Assembly (NCBI GenBank): GCA_028819235.1
Contig: JAPPMC010000187.1
Location: 1 to 51,950, forward strand
DNA length: 51,950 nt
Source of the DNA: Bryobacterales bacterium
GTDB taxonomy: Bacteria; Acidobacteriota; Terriglobia; Bryobacterales; UBA6623
Direction: 5' to 3'
Part shown: positions 34,439 to 43,285 of the stretch, one piece after another
Numbering within the stretch: position 1 is the stretch's first letter
Layout of the letters: the number at the start of each line of letters is the position of its first letter
Notes under the pieces: model-generated
The model's database searches: none
The model's input: the letters and a program-made list of their open reading frames with translations, nothing else
What the model was told of the DNA's origin: nothing
Position numbers and translations under genes: made by a program

Positions 34439-35818
34439 ATGTTTCGCCTAGATGCCGACAAGACCGTAGAGTTCTGCGACGGGACCCGGCGCCGCGACTT
34501 CCTCCATGCGGGTTCGCTCAGTCTGCTGGGGCTCGGAATGTCGGACTTCCTCCAGATGCGGGCGCAGGGAGCGAATACGGAGGGCAGTGACGACATCAAC
34601 GTCATCATGCTGATGCTGGTCGGCGGCCCATCCCACCTCGACACCTTCGACATGAAGCCAGAGGCCCCGATCGAGATACGGGGCCCCCACCGACCGATCA
34701 AGACCAACGTGCCCGGCATCGAGATCTGCGAGATCTTCCCCCGCATGGCGCGGCATGCCGACAAGTACGCCCTGCTGCGCGGTTGCTACCACAACGCAGC
34801 GGCCGTGCACGCGATGGGGCACCAGCTCTTCCAGACTGGCAGGCTTTCGCTGGGGGGCATGGAGCACCCCCACATCGGCTCGGTCCTCGGGTACATCAAG
34901 GGGTCACGGGGCGACCTGCCGCCGCATGTGCTGCTGCCCAAGATCATCGGCCCGACCGGCGGCAACTTCAAGCCGGGCCAGAGCGCGGGCTACCTGGGCA
35001 AGCGGCACGACCCGTTCGTGCTAAACGCTGATCCCTCCGCGGACGATTTCAAGGTCCCGGATATGCTGCCGCCTCCCTACCTTCCGGGTTTCAGGGTGGA
35101 CCGCCGCCGCGATTGGCGCGGCATCGTAGACAGGGCAGTGAGCAAGTTCGAGACATCACAGGACGCGCGCCTGCTCGATTCCACTTTCCATCAGGCCTAC
35201 ACGCTGATGACATCGGAGAAGGCGCGCCAGGCGTTCGATCTGCAGAGCGAGAGCGCGGAGACCCGCACGCGGTACGGGGGGAACCGCTTCGGCCAGAGCT
35301 GCCTGCTCGCCCGCCGCTTGGTGGAGTCAGGAGTTCGATTTGTGACGGTCAACATGTTCGAGACCGTGTTCGATGAGATCACTTGGGACATTCACGGCTC
35401 GCCTCCGTTCAGCCCCATCAGCGGCTACCGCGACTTGGTGGGGCCGATGTTCGACAACGCCTTCACGTCCCTGATCGAGGACCTCAGCGACCGCGGCATG
35501 CTGGAAAGCACGATGGTGCTGGCGCTGGGCGAGTTCGGCCGGACACCCAAGGTGAACCCGGCCGGAGGTCGCGACCACTGGCCGCAGGCGTGGTCGATCG
35601 TTGCGGCCGGTGGCGGAATACAGGGTGGGCAGGTCATTGGCTCGACCGACAAGATCGGCGGAGCCCCGAAGGACCGGCCAGTGCGCCCCGCGGAGATCGT
35701 GGCGACGATCTACCACAGGCTGGGGATCGGCCTTGAGACTGAGCTGCCGGCTGCGAACGGCCGGCCGCTGCCCGTGGTGGACCGCGGCGTCGAGCCGATC
35801 CACGAGTTGTTCTCGTAG
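34439..35818 (+). CDS. DUF1501 family protein, Tat-exported
   Basis: A 459-residue DUF1501 protein, the second of the window. A Tat motif TRRRDFLHAGSLSLLGLG precedes MLVGGPSHLDTFDMKPEAP. Further family blocks are ICEIFPRMARHADKYALLRG, the AVHAMGHQLFQTG region, ALGEFGRTPKVN and GRDHWPQAWS. It differs clearly from the copy at 5943-7355: it has the longer central insert (KIIGPTGGNFKPG to PPPYLPGF) of the other main DUF1501 subgroup. It starts an operon with DUF1549/1553, cytochrome-WD40 and PPC-domain genes, a layout repeated in planctomycete genomes. Enzymatic function is unknown. Confidence 0.92.
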   Translation: MFRLDADKTVEFCDGTRRRDFLHAGSLSLLGLGMSDFLQMRAQGANTEGSDDINVIMLMLVGGPSHLDTFDMKPEAPIEIRGPHRPIKTNVPGIEICEIFPRMARHADKYALLRGCYHNAAAVHAMGHQLFQTGRLSLGGMEHPHIGSVLGYIKGSRGDLPPHVLLPKIIGPTGGNFKPGQSAGYLGKRHDPFVLNADPSADDFKVPDMLPPPYLPGFRVDRRRDWRGIVDRAVSKFETSQDARLLDSTFHQAYTLMTSEKARQAFDLQSESAETRTRYGGNRFGQSCLLARRLVESGVRFVTVNMFETVFDEITWDIHGSPPFSPISGYRDLVGPMFDNAFTSLIEDLSDRGMLESTMVLALGEFGRTPKVNPAGGRDHWPQAWSIVAAGGGIQGGQVIGSTDKIGGAPKDRPVRPAEIVATIYHRLGIGLETELPAANGRPLPVVDRGVEPIHELFS

Positions 35819-35892
35819 GAATGCGGTACCCATTGGCTCGTGCGGCACTTGAGGGCCGGGACGGCCCTGGCCGAATACGCAATCCATTCCCT

Positions 35893-38352
35893 ATGACCAT
35901 TCCTCGACTGATCGTTCCCGCCGCAGCAGCCTGCTGGACAGTGGCAGGTTTGGCAGCGGCCGATCTTCACATCTTGCCGCCAAGTGTCGCGCTGGACGGT
36001 CCTTACGCCCACCAGCAGCTGCTCGCGCAAGGGACGACGGAGGGCGTACAGGCCGATTGGACCGAGAGCGTCGAGTGGAGTTCTGATGCCCCCACGGTTG
36101 CCTCTGTGGATGCCGGCGGCGTCGTGCGTCCTGTCTCTGACGGCACTGCCCTCATCCGGGCGCAGGCCGACGGCGTCGAGGCGACCCGCATGGTCGAAGT
36201 CAGTGGCGTGGATGAACAATTCGCTTGGAGTTTTCGGAAGCATGTTATTCCCGTCCTGACCAAGAAGAGCTGCAACTCCGGGTCCTGCCATGGAGCCGCT
36301 GCAGGGAAGAATGGCTTCAAGCTGACCCTGCGCGGGTATGATCCGTCCGCCGATTACGTTTCTCTGACGCGCGAAGCCACCGCACGCCGGATCTCGCTCG
36401 CCGAGCCGGCGTCAAGCCTGTTCCTGCTCAAGCCGACCATGGCACTCGCCCACGGCGGTGGGCAGCGGATCGTCGTCCCGTCCTTGGAGTATCAGGTGCT
36501 GTCGGAGTGGATCGCGGCTGGCGCGCCGGGACCGACGAACGAGGATCCCGATGTAGTGGGGCTCGAAGTCTACCCACGGGAGGCAACCTTGGCCCCGGGT
36601 GCGAGGCAAAGGCTCGTAGTGCGCGCTCGCTACTCTGACGGTCGCGTCGAGGACATCAGTCGCTGGGCACGCTACAGTTCCACCAATGCCGCGGTTGCCG
36701 AGGTCAACGACTCCGGCGTGGCGACCATGGTCGGTCGCGGCGAGGCCGCGATCACGGTGGCATACGCGACCAGCGTGCTGTATGCCAGGCTCAGCGTGCC
36801 CCACGACGGCGAGATAAGTGAAGAGGACTTCGGCCGACTTAGCATCAACAACTTCATCGACGAGATCGTCCTGCGCAAGCTCCGCGAACTGCGTATCGCA
36901 CCGTCCGGCTTGGCCTCGGACTCAGCATTCCTGCGCCGGGCCTATCTGGACGCGGCTGGCATTCTGCCCAGCGCCGGGGAGGTCGAGGAGTTCCTGTCGG
37001 ACGCGTCTCCCGACAAGCGGAGCCGCCTCGTCGACCAGTTGCTGGAGAGGCCGGAGTTTGCAGACTACTGGGCGTACAAGTGGTCGGACCTGCTGCTGGT
37101 CTCCACCAACAGCGGACACCTCAATCGCACGGCGTTGTGGGACTTCTACAACTGGATTCGGGATGCCGTCGAGACGAATAGGCCCTGGGATCAGTTCGCC
37201 CGGGAGATCTTCGCTTCCAGCGGCAGCAGCCGCGAGAACGGCGCCCTGAACTACTTCGTGCTGCACAAGGACCCGATCGCACTGGCGGAGAACACCACTC
37301 AGGCCTTCATGGGCCAGACGCTCACCTGCGCACGTTGCCACAACCATCCTCTGGAAAAGTGGACTCAGGAGCAGTACTACCGCTTTGCGAACCTGTTTGC
37401 GCGAATCGGCATCAAGTCCGGAGACGAGCCGGGCGACTCCCTAATCTTCGCCAAAGACTTCGGGGACATCCCGCACCCACGCACGGGCGAGCCGCTTCCC
37501 CCGACGCCCCTGGAAGGGGAGGAGTTGCCGCTGGACTCCGCAACGGACCGCAAGGTCCATCTGGCGGAATGGCTATCGAGCGACGCCAACCCGCACTTCG
37601 CGCGCAACGTCGTCAGCCGGGTGTGGGCGGCCTTCTTCGCGCGCGGGCTCGTCGAGCCGCCCGATGACCTTCGCGCGACGAACCCTTCGTCCAATGAGGA
37701 GCTCTTCGAGGCGCTGGTTCGGGACTTTGTGGGGAGTGGGTACGACGTGAAGCACCTCATTCGCCGGATCATGAACTCGGCGACGTATCAGCGGTCGTCC
37801 GCGCCGAATGCGTCCAACGAACGGGACGATCGGTACTACTCGAGGTATCAGGTCAAGCGTTTGCCGGCGGAGGTGATCCTCGACGCCATGTCCTCGATCA
37901 GCGGCACGGAGTCCCGCTTCGACGGCTATCCGGTCGGCATGAGGGCAATCCAGCTGCCGGACGTGCAGATCGAGTCCCGCTTCTTGGAGTCCTTTGGCCG
38001 GCCCCCTCGCCTGGTCTGCGATGTCGAGGAGCGCTCGGACGACCCGAGCATTGCCCAGGCCCTGCACGTCATCAATGGCGAGACCCTCAACGGCAAGCTG
38101 CGAGCCGAGGGCAACAACGTGGCCGCCCTGCTGGCCCTCGGACTGTCGGACCGCAGGATCGTGGAGCATCTGTTCTTGTCGGCGTACAGCCGCTACCCCA
38201 CGGAATCGGAACACTCGCGCATTCTCGATGAACTGAGGCAGGCACGGGACGATCGCGACGGGCGGCAACCCCGAGGCCGAGCTGGCCGCGAGGCCGTGGA
38301 GGACCTGATGTGGGCCATGCTTACCACGCGGGAGTTCCTGTTCAACCACTAG
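35893..38352 (+). CDS. DUF1549/DUF1553 protein with Ig-like (Big2) and cytochrome motifs
   Basis: An exported 819-residue protein starting with a signal peptide (IPRLIVPAAAACWTVAGLAAA). Two Big2-type Ig-like segments lie near 25-105 and 220-305 (VASVDAGGVVRPVSDGTALI and VAEVNDSGVATMVGRGEAAI). Between them a CNSGSCHG motif at about 127 is a CxxxxCH variant of the cytochrome site. DUF1549 follows, with YWAYKWSDLLLVSTNSGHL and TCARCHNHP at about 477, and then DUF1553, with NVVSRVWAAFFARGLVEPP. This longer type has Ig repeats in place of the PSCyt1 start seen at 7352-9688. ATG 35893 precedes the signal peptide; ATG 35821, 2 bases past the DUF1501 stop, is in frame. Confidence 0.9.
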   Translation: MTIPRLIVPAAAACWTVAGLAAADLHILPPSVALDGPYAHQQLLAQGTTEGVQADWTESVEWSSDAPTVASVDAGGVVRPVSDGTALIRAQADGVEATRMVEVSGVDEQFAWSFRKHVIPVLTKKSCNSGSCHGAAAGKNGFKLTLRGYDPSADYVSLTREATARRISLAEPASSLFLLKPTMALAHGGGQRIVVPSLEYQVLSEWIAAGAPGPTNEDPDVVGLEVYPREATLAPGARQRLVVRARYSDGRVEDISRWARYSSTNAAVAEVNDSGVATMVGRGEAAITVAYATSVLYARLSVPHDGEISEEDFGRLSINNFIDEIVLRKLRELRIAPSGLASDSAFLRRAYLDAAGILPSAGEVEEFLSDASPDKRSRLVDQLLERPEFADYWAYKWSDLLLVSTNSGHLNRTALWDFYNWIRDAVETNRPWDQFAREIFASSGSSRENGALNYFVLHKDPIALAENTTQAFMGQTLTCARCHNHPLEKWTQEQYYRFANLFARIGIKSGDEPGDSLIFAKDFGDIPHPRTGEPLPPTPLEGEELPLDSATDRKVHLAEWLSSDANPHFARNVVSRVWAAFFARGLVEPPDDLRATNPSSNEELFEALVRDFVGSGYDVKHLIRRIMNSATYQRSSAPNASNERDDRYYSRYQVKRLPAEVILDAMSSISGTESRFDGYPVGMRAIQLPDVQIESRFLESFGRPPRLVCDVEERSDDPSIAQALHVINGETLNGKLRAEGNNVAALLALGLSDRRIVEHLFLSAYSRYPTESEHSRILDELRQARDDRDGRQPRGRAGREAVEDLMWAMLTTREFLFNH

Positions 38353-38481
38353 GGGCGTGGCTTGACGTTCTCCGGACTTTGCAAGGTGCGCGGGCATGGG
38401 CGCCCAATGCGAGGCCAGATGCAGATGGAGCCGCGACGGCCCACTCTTCGGCGCGGGCGACCGCTGGTTGCTTTCGCGGAA

Positions 38482-39825
38482 ATGGCACCTGGACGGTCCG
38501 GCCGCGCGGTTATCTTCGCGACCGCCGCCCTCTGGGCCGCCTCGGCGCCTGGCTCCCCGACCTACACATCCGACGTTGCGCCGATCCTCCAGCGCAGTTG
38601 TGTAGGCTGCCATTCTGAGAACACTCGGATGGGCGATCTCGTGCTGGTGACGCGAGAGTCCATCGGGAGGGGCGGTACCCGCGGGCCGGCGGTCGTGCCG
38701 GGTGACCCCGAGTCGAGCCCGCTGTTCCTGATGGTCGCGGGGCGCTTGGACCCAAGGATGCCGTTTTCTGCGGAACCGTTGGGAGCGGCCGAAGTCGAGG
38801 TCCTCAGGCGCTGGATTGAGGCTGGAGCTCCGGGCCCGGAAGGCCACGACGACCAGCCCCTGAGTGTCCAGCCGGGGCGATTGCCGCCCATCAAGCCGAC
38901 CGCAGATGTTTCACACCAGATATTCTCCGTCGCATACCACCCCGATGGGCGGCTACTCGCGCTAGGCAGACACGGAGGGGTCGCGCTCGCGGATGCCGAT
39001 ACGGGCGCGGCCGTCACCTTCCTGGACGGCCTCAGCGACATTGCGCGGACGGTCGCATTCTCGCCGGACGGGACCTTCGTGGCGGCCGGCGGAGGTCCCC
39101 CCCAGCAGTACGGGCAGATTAAGGTCTGGCAGGTGGCGGACGGTCGCGAGGCGGCGGCGATCGAGGGGCACACGGACACCGTCCAGGCACTGGCGTTCTC
39201 GCCTGACGGCGACAGTTTGGCGACCGCCAGCTACGACAAGGACATCAAGCTGTGGGATTTGGCGACCGGCGCAGAACTGCGGACCCTTAGTGACCACATA
39301 GACGCGGTCTATGCGCTGGCCTTCACACCGGACGGGACGCGCCTCCTCTCAGGATCTGCGGACCGCTCGGTCAAGGTGTGGGATCCGCTGACGGGAGAAC
39401 GCCTCTACACCCTGAGCGACCCTACGGACGGAATCAACTCTATCGCAATCCACCCTTCGGGAAAGAGGGTCGCGGCGGGGGGCCAAGACCGGACGATCCG
39501 CGTGTGGGAGCTGGACGAGGATGGCGGACGTCTGGTCAACGTTCTGATTGCGCATCAGTCGCCCATTCTGCGCATCGCCTACGCGCCTGACGGCAACCGA
39601 ATCGTGACATCTGCGGCGGACCGGACGGTCAAGGTGTTCGCCGCCGACACGCTGCAGGAGATTGCGACCTTGGACAGCCAGTCTGACTGGGTCATGTCGC
39701 TGGCCTTCTCGGGGGATGGCGACCGCCTAGCTGCGGGCCGTTATGACGGGTCCCTCAGCATCTACAAGACCGACAACTACAAAGACCTCCTGAGCGTCAA
39801 CGAAAAAGTGAGGGGATCGCAATGA
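38482..39825 (+). CDS. Planctomycete cytochrome domain fused to WD40 repeats
   Basis: A 447-residue exported protein. After a signal segment (AVIFATAALWAASA) comes a PSCyt1-type cytochrome c domain with CVGCH at 40-44 and the distal RMPFS region. Then seven WD40-like blades follow, ending in KVWQVADG, KLWDLATG, KVWDPLTG and RVWELDED. The propeller is likely a docking surface, and the haem domain an electron carrier, for the neighbouring DUF1549/1553 and DUF1501 proteins. ATG 38482 is directly before the signal segment; several in-frame starts lie up to 120 bases upstream. Its stop overlaps the next ATG as ATGA. Confidence 0.88.
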   Translation: MAPGRSGRAVIFATAALWAASAPGSPTYTSDVAPILQRSCVGCHSENTRMGDLVLVTRESIGRGGTRGPAVVPGDPESSPLFLMVAGRLDPRMPFSAEPLGAAEVEVLRRWIEAGAPGPEGHDDQPLSVQPGRLPPIKPTADVSHQIFSVAYHPDGRLLALGRHGGVALADADTGAAVTFLDGLSDIARTVAFSPDGTFVAAGGGPPQQYGQIKVWQVADGREAAAIEGHTDTVQALAFSPDGDSLATASYDKDIKLWDLATGAELRTLSDHIDAVYALAFTPDGTRLLSGSADRSVKVWDPLTGERLYTLSDPTDGINSIAIHPSGKRVAAGGQDRTIRVWELDEDGGRLVNVLIAHQSPILRIAYAPDGNRIVTSAADRTVKVFAADTLQEIATLDSQSDWVMSLAFSGDGDRLAAGRYDGSLSIYKTDNYKDLLSVNEKVRGSQ

Positions 39826-42314
39826 TGAATCGAGCCCGAGCCAGCGCCGCCGCGCTGAGCATCCTGATTGCCGGAGGTTCGGCCACGGCCGCATCTCCGG
39901 ACGAACATCCCACCGGCAGCCGCACGACCCCTCCGACCATCGAGTCGATCGCCCCAAGGGGCGTCGCACGAGGGGCGGTCCACACGATCGTGGTGGAGGG
40001 CTACAACCTGCTCGGTGCGGCCTCCGTGCACTTCGACGACCCGTCGGTCCGTGGCACGGTGCGGGACGTGGCCAAGATGCCGACAGTGCCGGAAAAGCCG
40101 AGGCTGGGGGCGGGTGGATTCGTCTCGACTGTGGACTTGGGACCCCAGCCCTTCCGGTATCGGGTCGAGGTGGACTTGACGGTTAGCAAGGAGGCCGACG
40201 TTGGTCCGGTTCGGTTCTTGCTAGCCACGGACTTCGGCCTGAGCCCGGCCGGCAAGATTCTAGTCGAGCCTGACTGGGATGTCGTGTCGGAGGGCGGGTC
40301 GGACGGACGCGACAGCACGGTCGATGATCACCGCAAAGTCACGCTGCCGGCCGTACTGTCTGGAGTGGTATCGAAGCCGGGCGATGCTGATTACTTCTCG
40401 ATCACGGTGGAGACCGGTCAGGAAGTGGTGTTCGAGGAGGCCGGCGTGCAAGTCGGCTCCAAGATTCGCCCGGTGATAGACCTGCTGTCAGCAGACCACG
40501 AGCCCGTCCGGCTGGGCAGTGCCGGTAGGGGCCGTGCGGATCCCTTCTTTGCGCACCGCTTCGATACGCCGGGGGACTACATCGTTCGCGTAAGCGACTA
40601 CGAGAAGAGCGGTAGCAGCGACCATTTCTATCGGCTCAGGGTGGGTGAATTCGCTCTCGTCCAGTCGGCCTACCCGCTCGGAGTGCGGCGCGGGGCCGAG
40701 ACGTCGATTGCATTGGAGGGTCTCAACGTGGGCGATGGCAGGCTCAATGTCAAGGGTGAGCCTTCTTGGATGGACGACCGTCGGGTGGTCCTGCGTCCGC
40801 GGATTGGTCGGGAGCGCGCTTTCAACACGCTCAAGTTAGCGCTTGGAGAGCATCCCGAGGTTGAGGCGGTCGGCGGGAACACGTCGGTCTCGGCTGCCCA
40901 AGCGGTGAGGATTCCCGTGACCGTCAACGGACGGCTCACTACCACCGACCAGTACTTCCGTTTCATGGCCAAAGAGGATGAGATGGTTCTCGTGGACGTG
41001 ACGGCCGCGCAGTTGGGATCGCCACTCGACTCAGTGGTGGAGATCCTCACCGCCGACGGGAAGCAGATCGAGACTGTCACCCTCCGTGGGGTGGCGGTCA
41101 CGTACACCGACCTGTTCGACCACACATCCAAGCAGGCCGAGATTCGCCTGCAGCTCTCGAACGACTTTGATGCGGGCGACTACCTGATGCTTGGCAGTGA
41201 GGTGATGCTGGTGACGCGCATGCCGCGCCAGCCGGACGAGGGAATTGCGCTCGAGTCCTTTCCACCCATCATCCCGGGGCGACCGAGCGGCGGTGCAGTC
41301 CGCTTGGCATCGTTCGGGACCAGTCCCCAGGCCCACGCCAAGGGGACGCCGATGTACAAGATGCAAGTCCATCCTCCGGGTTCGAAGTTCCCGCCCAACG
41401 GCCTGCCCGCGGTCCGGCTCCACTACCGCAATGACGATGGCCCGTTTCCCCGTGGGAAGGACTCCTTCCTGCGCTTCACGGCCCCGGCTGACGGAGAGTA
41501 TGTCGTGCGGATTCGGGACAGCCACGGTCGCAGCGGTGAGGCGTTTGCATACCGGCTTGACCTGCGTACACCGAGACACGGGTTCCAGCTGTCGTCCGAA
41601 CCGCGTACGCCAAACGTCCCGCAGGGCGGCCGGATCCCAATCCGGGTCACGGCACTCCGGGAGGACGGCTTCGACGGCGCCATCCACGTCTCTATCGAGG
41701 GGTTGCCTGCTGGGCTTCACGCCGCGGACACCGTGATTCCTCCTGGACAGATGGTGGCGACGGTGATGTTGCGGGCCGACCCGCGCGCCCCGGTCGGAGA
41801 GGCATACCCGCTCACCGTCCGGGCAACGGCCGAGATCGGTGGCCGCGAGGTGTCCAAGGCTGCGAATCCCGCCGACAGGTTGCAGTTCGTGTCGGTGGTC
41901 GCTCCAGCAGACATCGCCATCACGACCGACACGCGCGAGGTTGTACTTGAGCCGGGTCAGGATGCGACGATCAGGGTCACCGTCGAGCGCCGGAACGGTT
42001 TCGCGGGGCGCGTTCCCGTCGAAGTCCTTAACCTGCCGCCCCACACGGACACGCCAGAGGTCGGCCTGAACCGAATCATGATCACCGAAGAGCTCGACAC
42101 CCGCACTTTCTCAATCCGCGCTTTGGCCAATGCCAAGCCGCTCGAGCAGCTGATCTATGTGTCGGGCGTTGTGGAGACCCGGTCTCCCCAGGCCACGTCG
42201 TACCTTGCGGAGCCGATTGCGCTGAAGATCGTCGAGAATGGTGCCGGAGCATTGGCGGCATCGAATGCAGCCACCTGCAGTCAATGCCGGGAATCGGACC
42301 GTCCGGTTCGATGA
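39822..42314 (+). CDS. Exported protein with IPT/TIG and PPC-type domains
   Basis: An 830-residue secreted protein, last gene of the operon, with ATG overlapping the preceding stop (ATGA). A signal peptide (RARASAAALSILIAGGSATAA) leads to an IPT/TIG-like domain (PTIESIAPRGVARGAVHTI) and then PPC (bacterial pre-peptidase C-terminal) domains, seen as SGVVSKPGDADYFSITVETG, YIVRVSDYE and DSFLRFTAPADGEYVVRIRD. The C-terminal half has further Ig-like strands and no catalytic motif. Proteins of this kind are the usual last member of DUF1501/PSD1/WD40 operons, so a structural or surface-binding role in that complex is likely. The C-terminal tail contains CSQC, perhaps a metal or disulfide site. Confidence 0.85.
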   Translation: MMNRARASAAALSILIAGGSATAASPDEHPTGSRTTPPTIESIAPRGVARGAVHTIVVEGYNLLGAASVHFDDPSVRGTVRDVAKMPTVPEKPRLGAGGFVSTVDLGPQPFRYRVEVDLTVSKEADVGPVRFLLATDFGLSPAGKILVEPDWDVVSEGGSDGRDSTVDDHRKVTLPAVLSGVVSKPGDADYFSITVETGQEVVFEEAGVQVGSKIRPVIDLLSADHEPVRLGSAGRGRADPFFAHRFDTPGDYIVRVSDYEKSGSSDHFYRLRVGEFALVQSAYPLGVRRGAETSIALEGLNVGDGRLNVKGEPSWMDDRRVVLRPRIGRERAFNTLKLALGEHPEVEAVGGNTSVSAAQAVRIPVTVNGRLTTTDQYFRFMAKEDEMVLVDVTAAQLGSPLDSVVEILTADGKQIETVTLRGVAVTYTDLFDHTSKQAEIRLQLSNDFDAGDYLMLGSEVMLVTRMPRQPDEGIALESFPPIIPGRPSGGAVRLASFGTSPQAHAKGTPMYKMQVHPPGSKFPPNGLPAVRLHYRNDDGPFPRGKDSFLRFTAPADGEYVVRIRDSHGRSGEAFAYRLDLRTPRHGFQLSSEPRTPNVPQGGRIPIRVTALREDGFDGAIHVSIEGLPAGLHAADTVIPPGQMVATVMLRADPRAPVGEAYPLTVRATAEIGGREVSKAANPADRLQFVSVVAPADIAITTDTREVVLEPGQDATIRVTVERRNGFAGRVPVEVLNLPPHTDTPEVGLNRIMITEELDTRTFSIRALANAKPLEQLIYVSGVVETRSPQATSYLAEPIALKIVENGAGALAASNAATCSQCRESDRPVR

Positions 42315-42584
42315 GCGGAGAGTGGAAACGAAGCTAAGCGGGAGACTGAGGCACCGTCACGTGGCGCGTGCCGACGGCAACAGCTGTCCGCCAAGTCAGA
42401 CGCGCCTCTCCTCGCCTCGACCGGACTACTTGAACTTCACCCCAATCCTGACGTTCTGGTAATCCGAAGAAACGGCCCGTACGACGATCAAGTGGTGAGA
42501 CGTTCAACAGGAAGTGAGCCCTTGGTTTTGCGATAGGTGCATGGGCTGGATGCAGCCCCGCCGGAACGAGAGTAGGGGTAGCAG

Positions 42585-43011
42585 TGGCTCCTGCTGACGA
42601 GCCTGGCGGTCGGCAGCGCCAAAAAGTAGTGGGTTCCTTCCGGGTGCTGAAGCCGGAGTGCAAGGTGCAGGAGCAGCTGCTCCTGCCAGCGGAGCGGTTG
42701 CGGAGAGCGGCCGCGGTCCGAAGTGTGATCGCCTAGCGCTGATGGTGCTGACACTGCTGGCCCGAGACGTGCCGCGGGCGCGGCCGAGGTGCTGTTCACG
42801 GGGGAGGATGTGGAATTCTCGGTGGTCTGCGCTGAACTGCAAGGCAGGCCGGGACCGGGCTCTGGTGGCCCAACTGGGCGGCTACAGGGGACGCAAGCAT
42901 GAAACGGCCCCGCGTGGCCGGATCGTGCGGGAAGGTCAGAATCGGCTCACGCTCGTGATCACGGGACACATGCTGCGAGACCGCCAGATGGCCGCTCAGT
43001 CAAACGGGTAG
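42585..43011 (+). pseudogene. IS4-family transposase, C-terminal remnant
   Basis: Pieces of an IS4-type transposase follow each other in shifting frames: WLLLTSLAVGS, then FRVLKPECKVQEQ with AERLRRAAAVRSVIA, a TAG where Trp is expected, LMVLTLLARDVP, AAEVLFTGEDVEF, and finally ALVAQLGGYRGRKHE to QNRLTLVITG. Their order equals the IS4 C-terminus (YFRVLKSGCKVQ, AVRAVIAWRL, LGGYLGRK). At least two frameshifts and the stop make it non-functional. The N-terminal DDE part is missing; 42315-42584 and 43012-43285 contain nothing recognisable. Confidence 0.72.
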
Positions 43012-43285
43012 TCGGTGTTCAGACGGTTTGTGGCTACTCGATAGGTCTAGCGCAGCCGTTATCTCGTCCTAGGCCCGCCGACCTCAGCATTCCGGCGTGC
43101 CGTGGAAACCTCGGTGCCCAACTTCGTAGCATGGTAGTACTCAATGAGGATCCGCGTGTGCCAGGGGCGGCATGCACACCCGCGCAGCACCGGCTACGGA
43201 CCCCCGGGCAGACGCTAAACGCCGTTGCGGCCAGATGGCCGACGTCCAGACCTAACGGGAAGACGTTGGCTCGGCTGAGTCCGGA

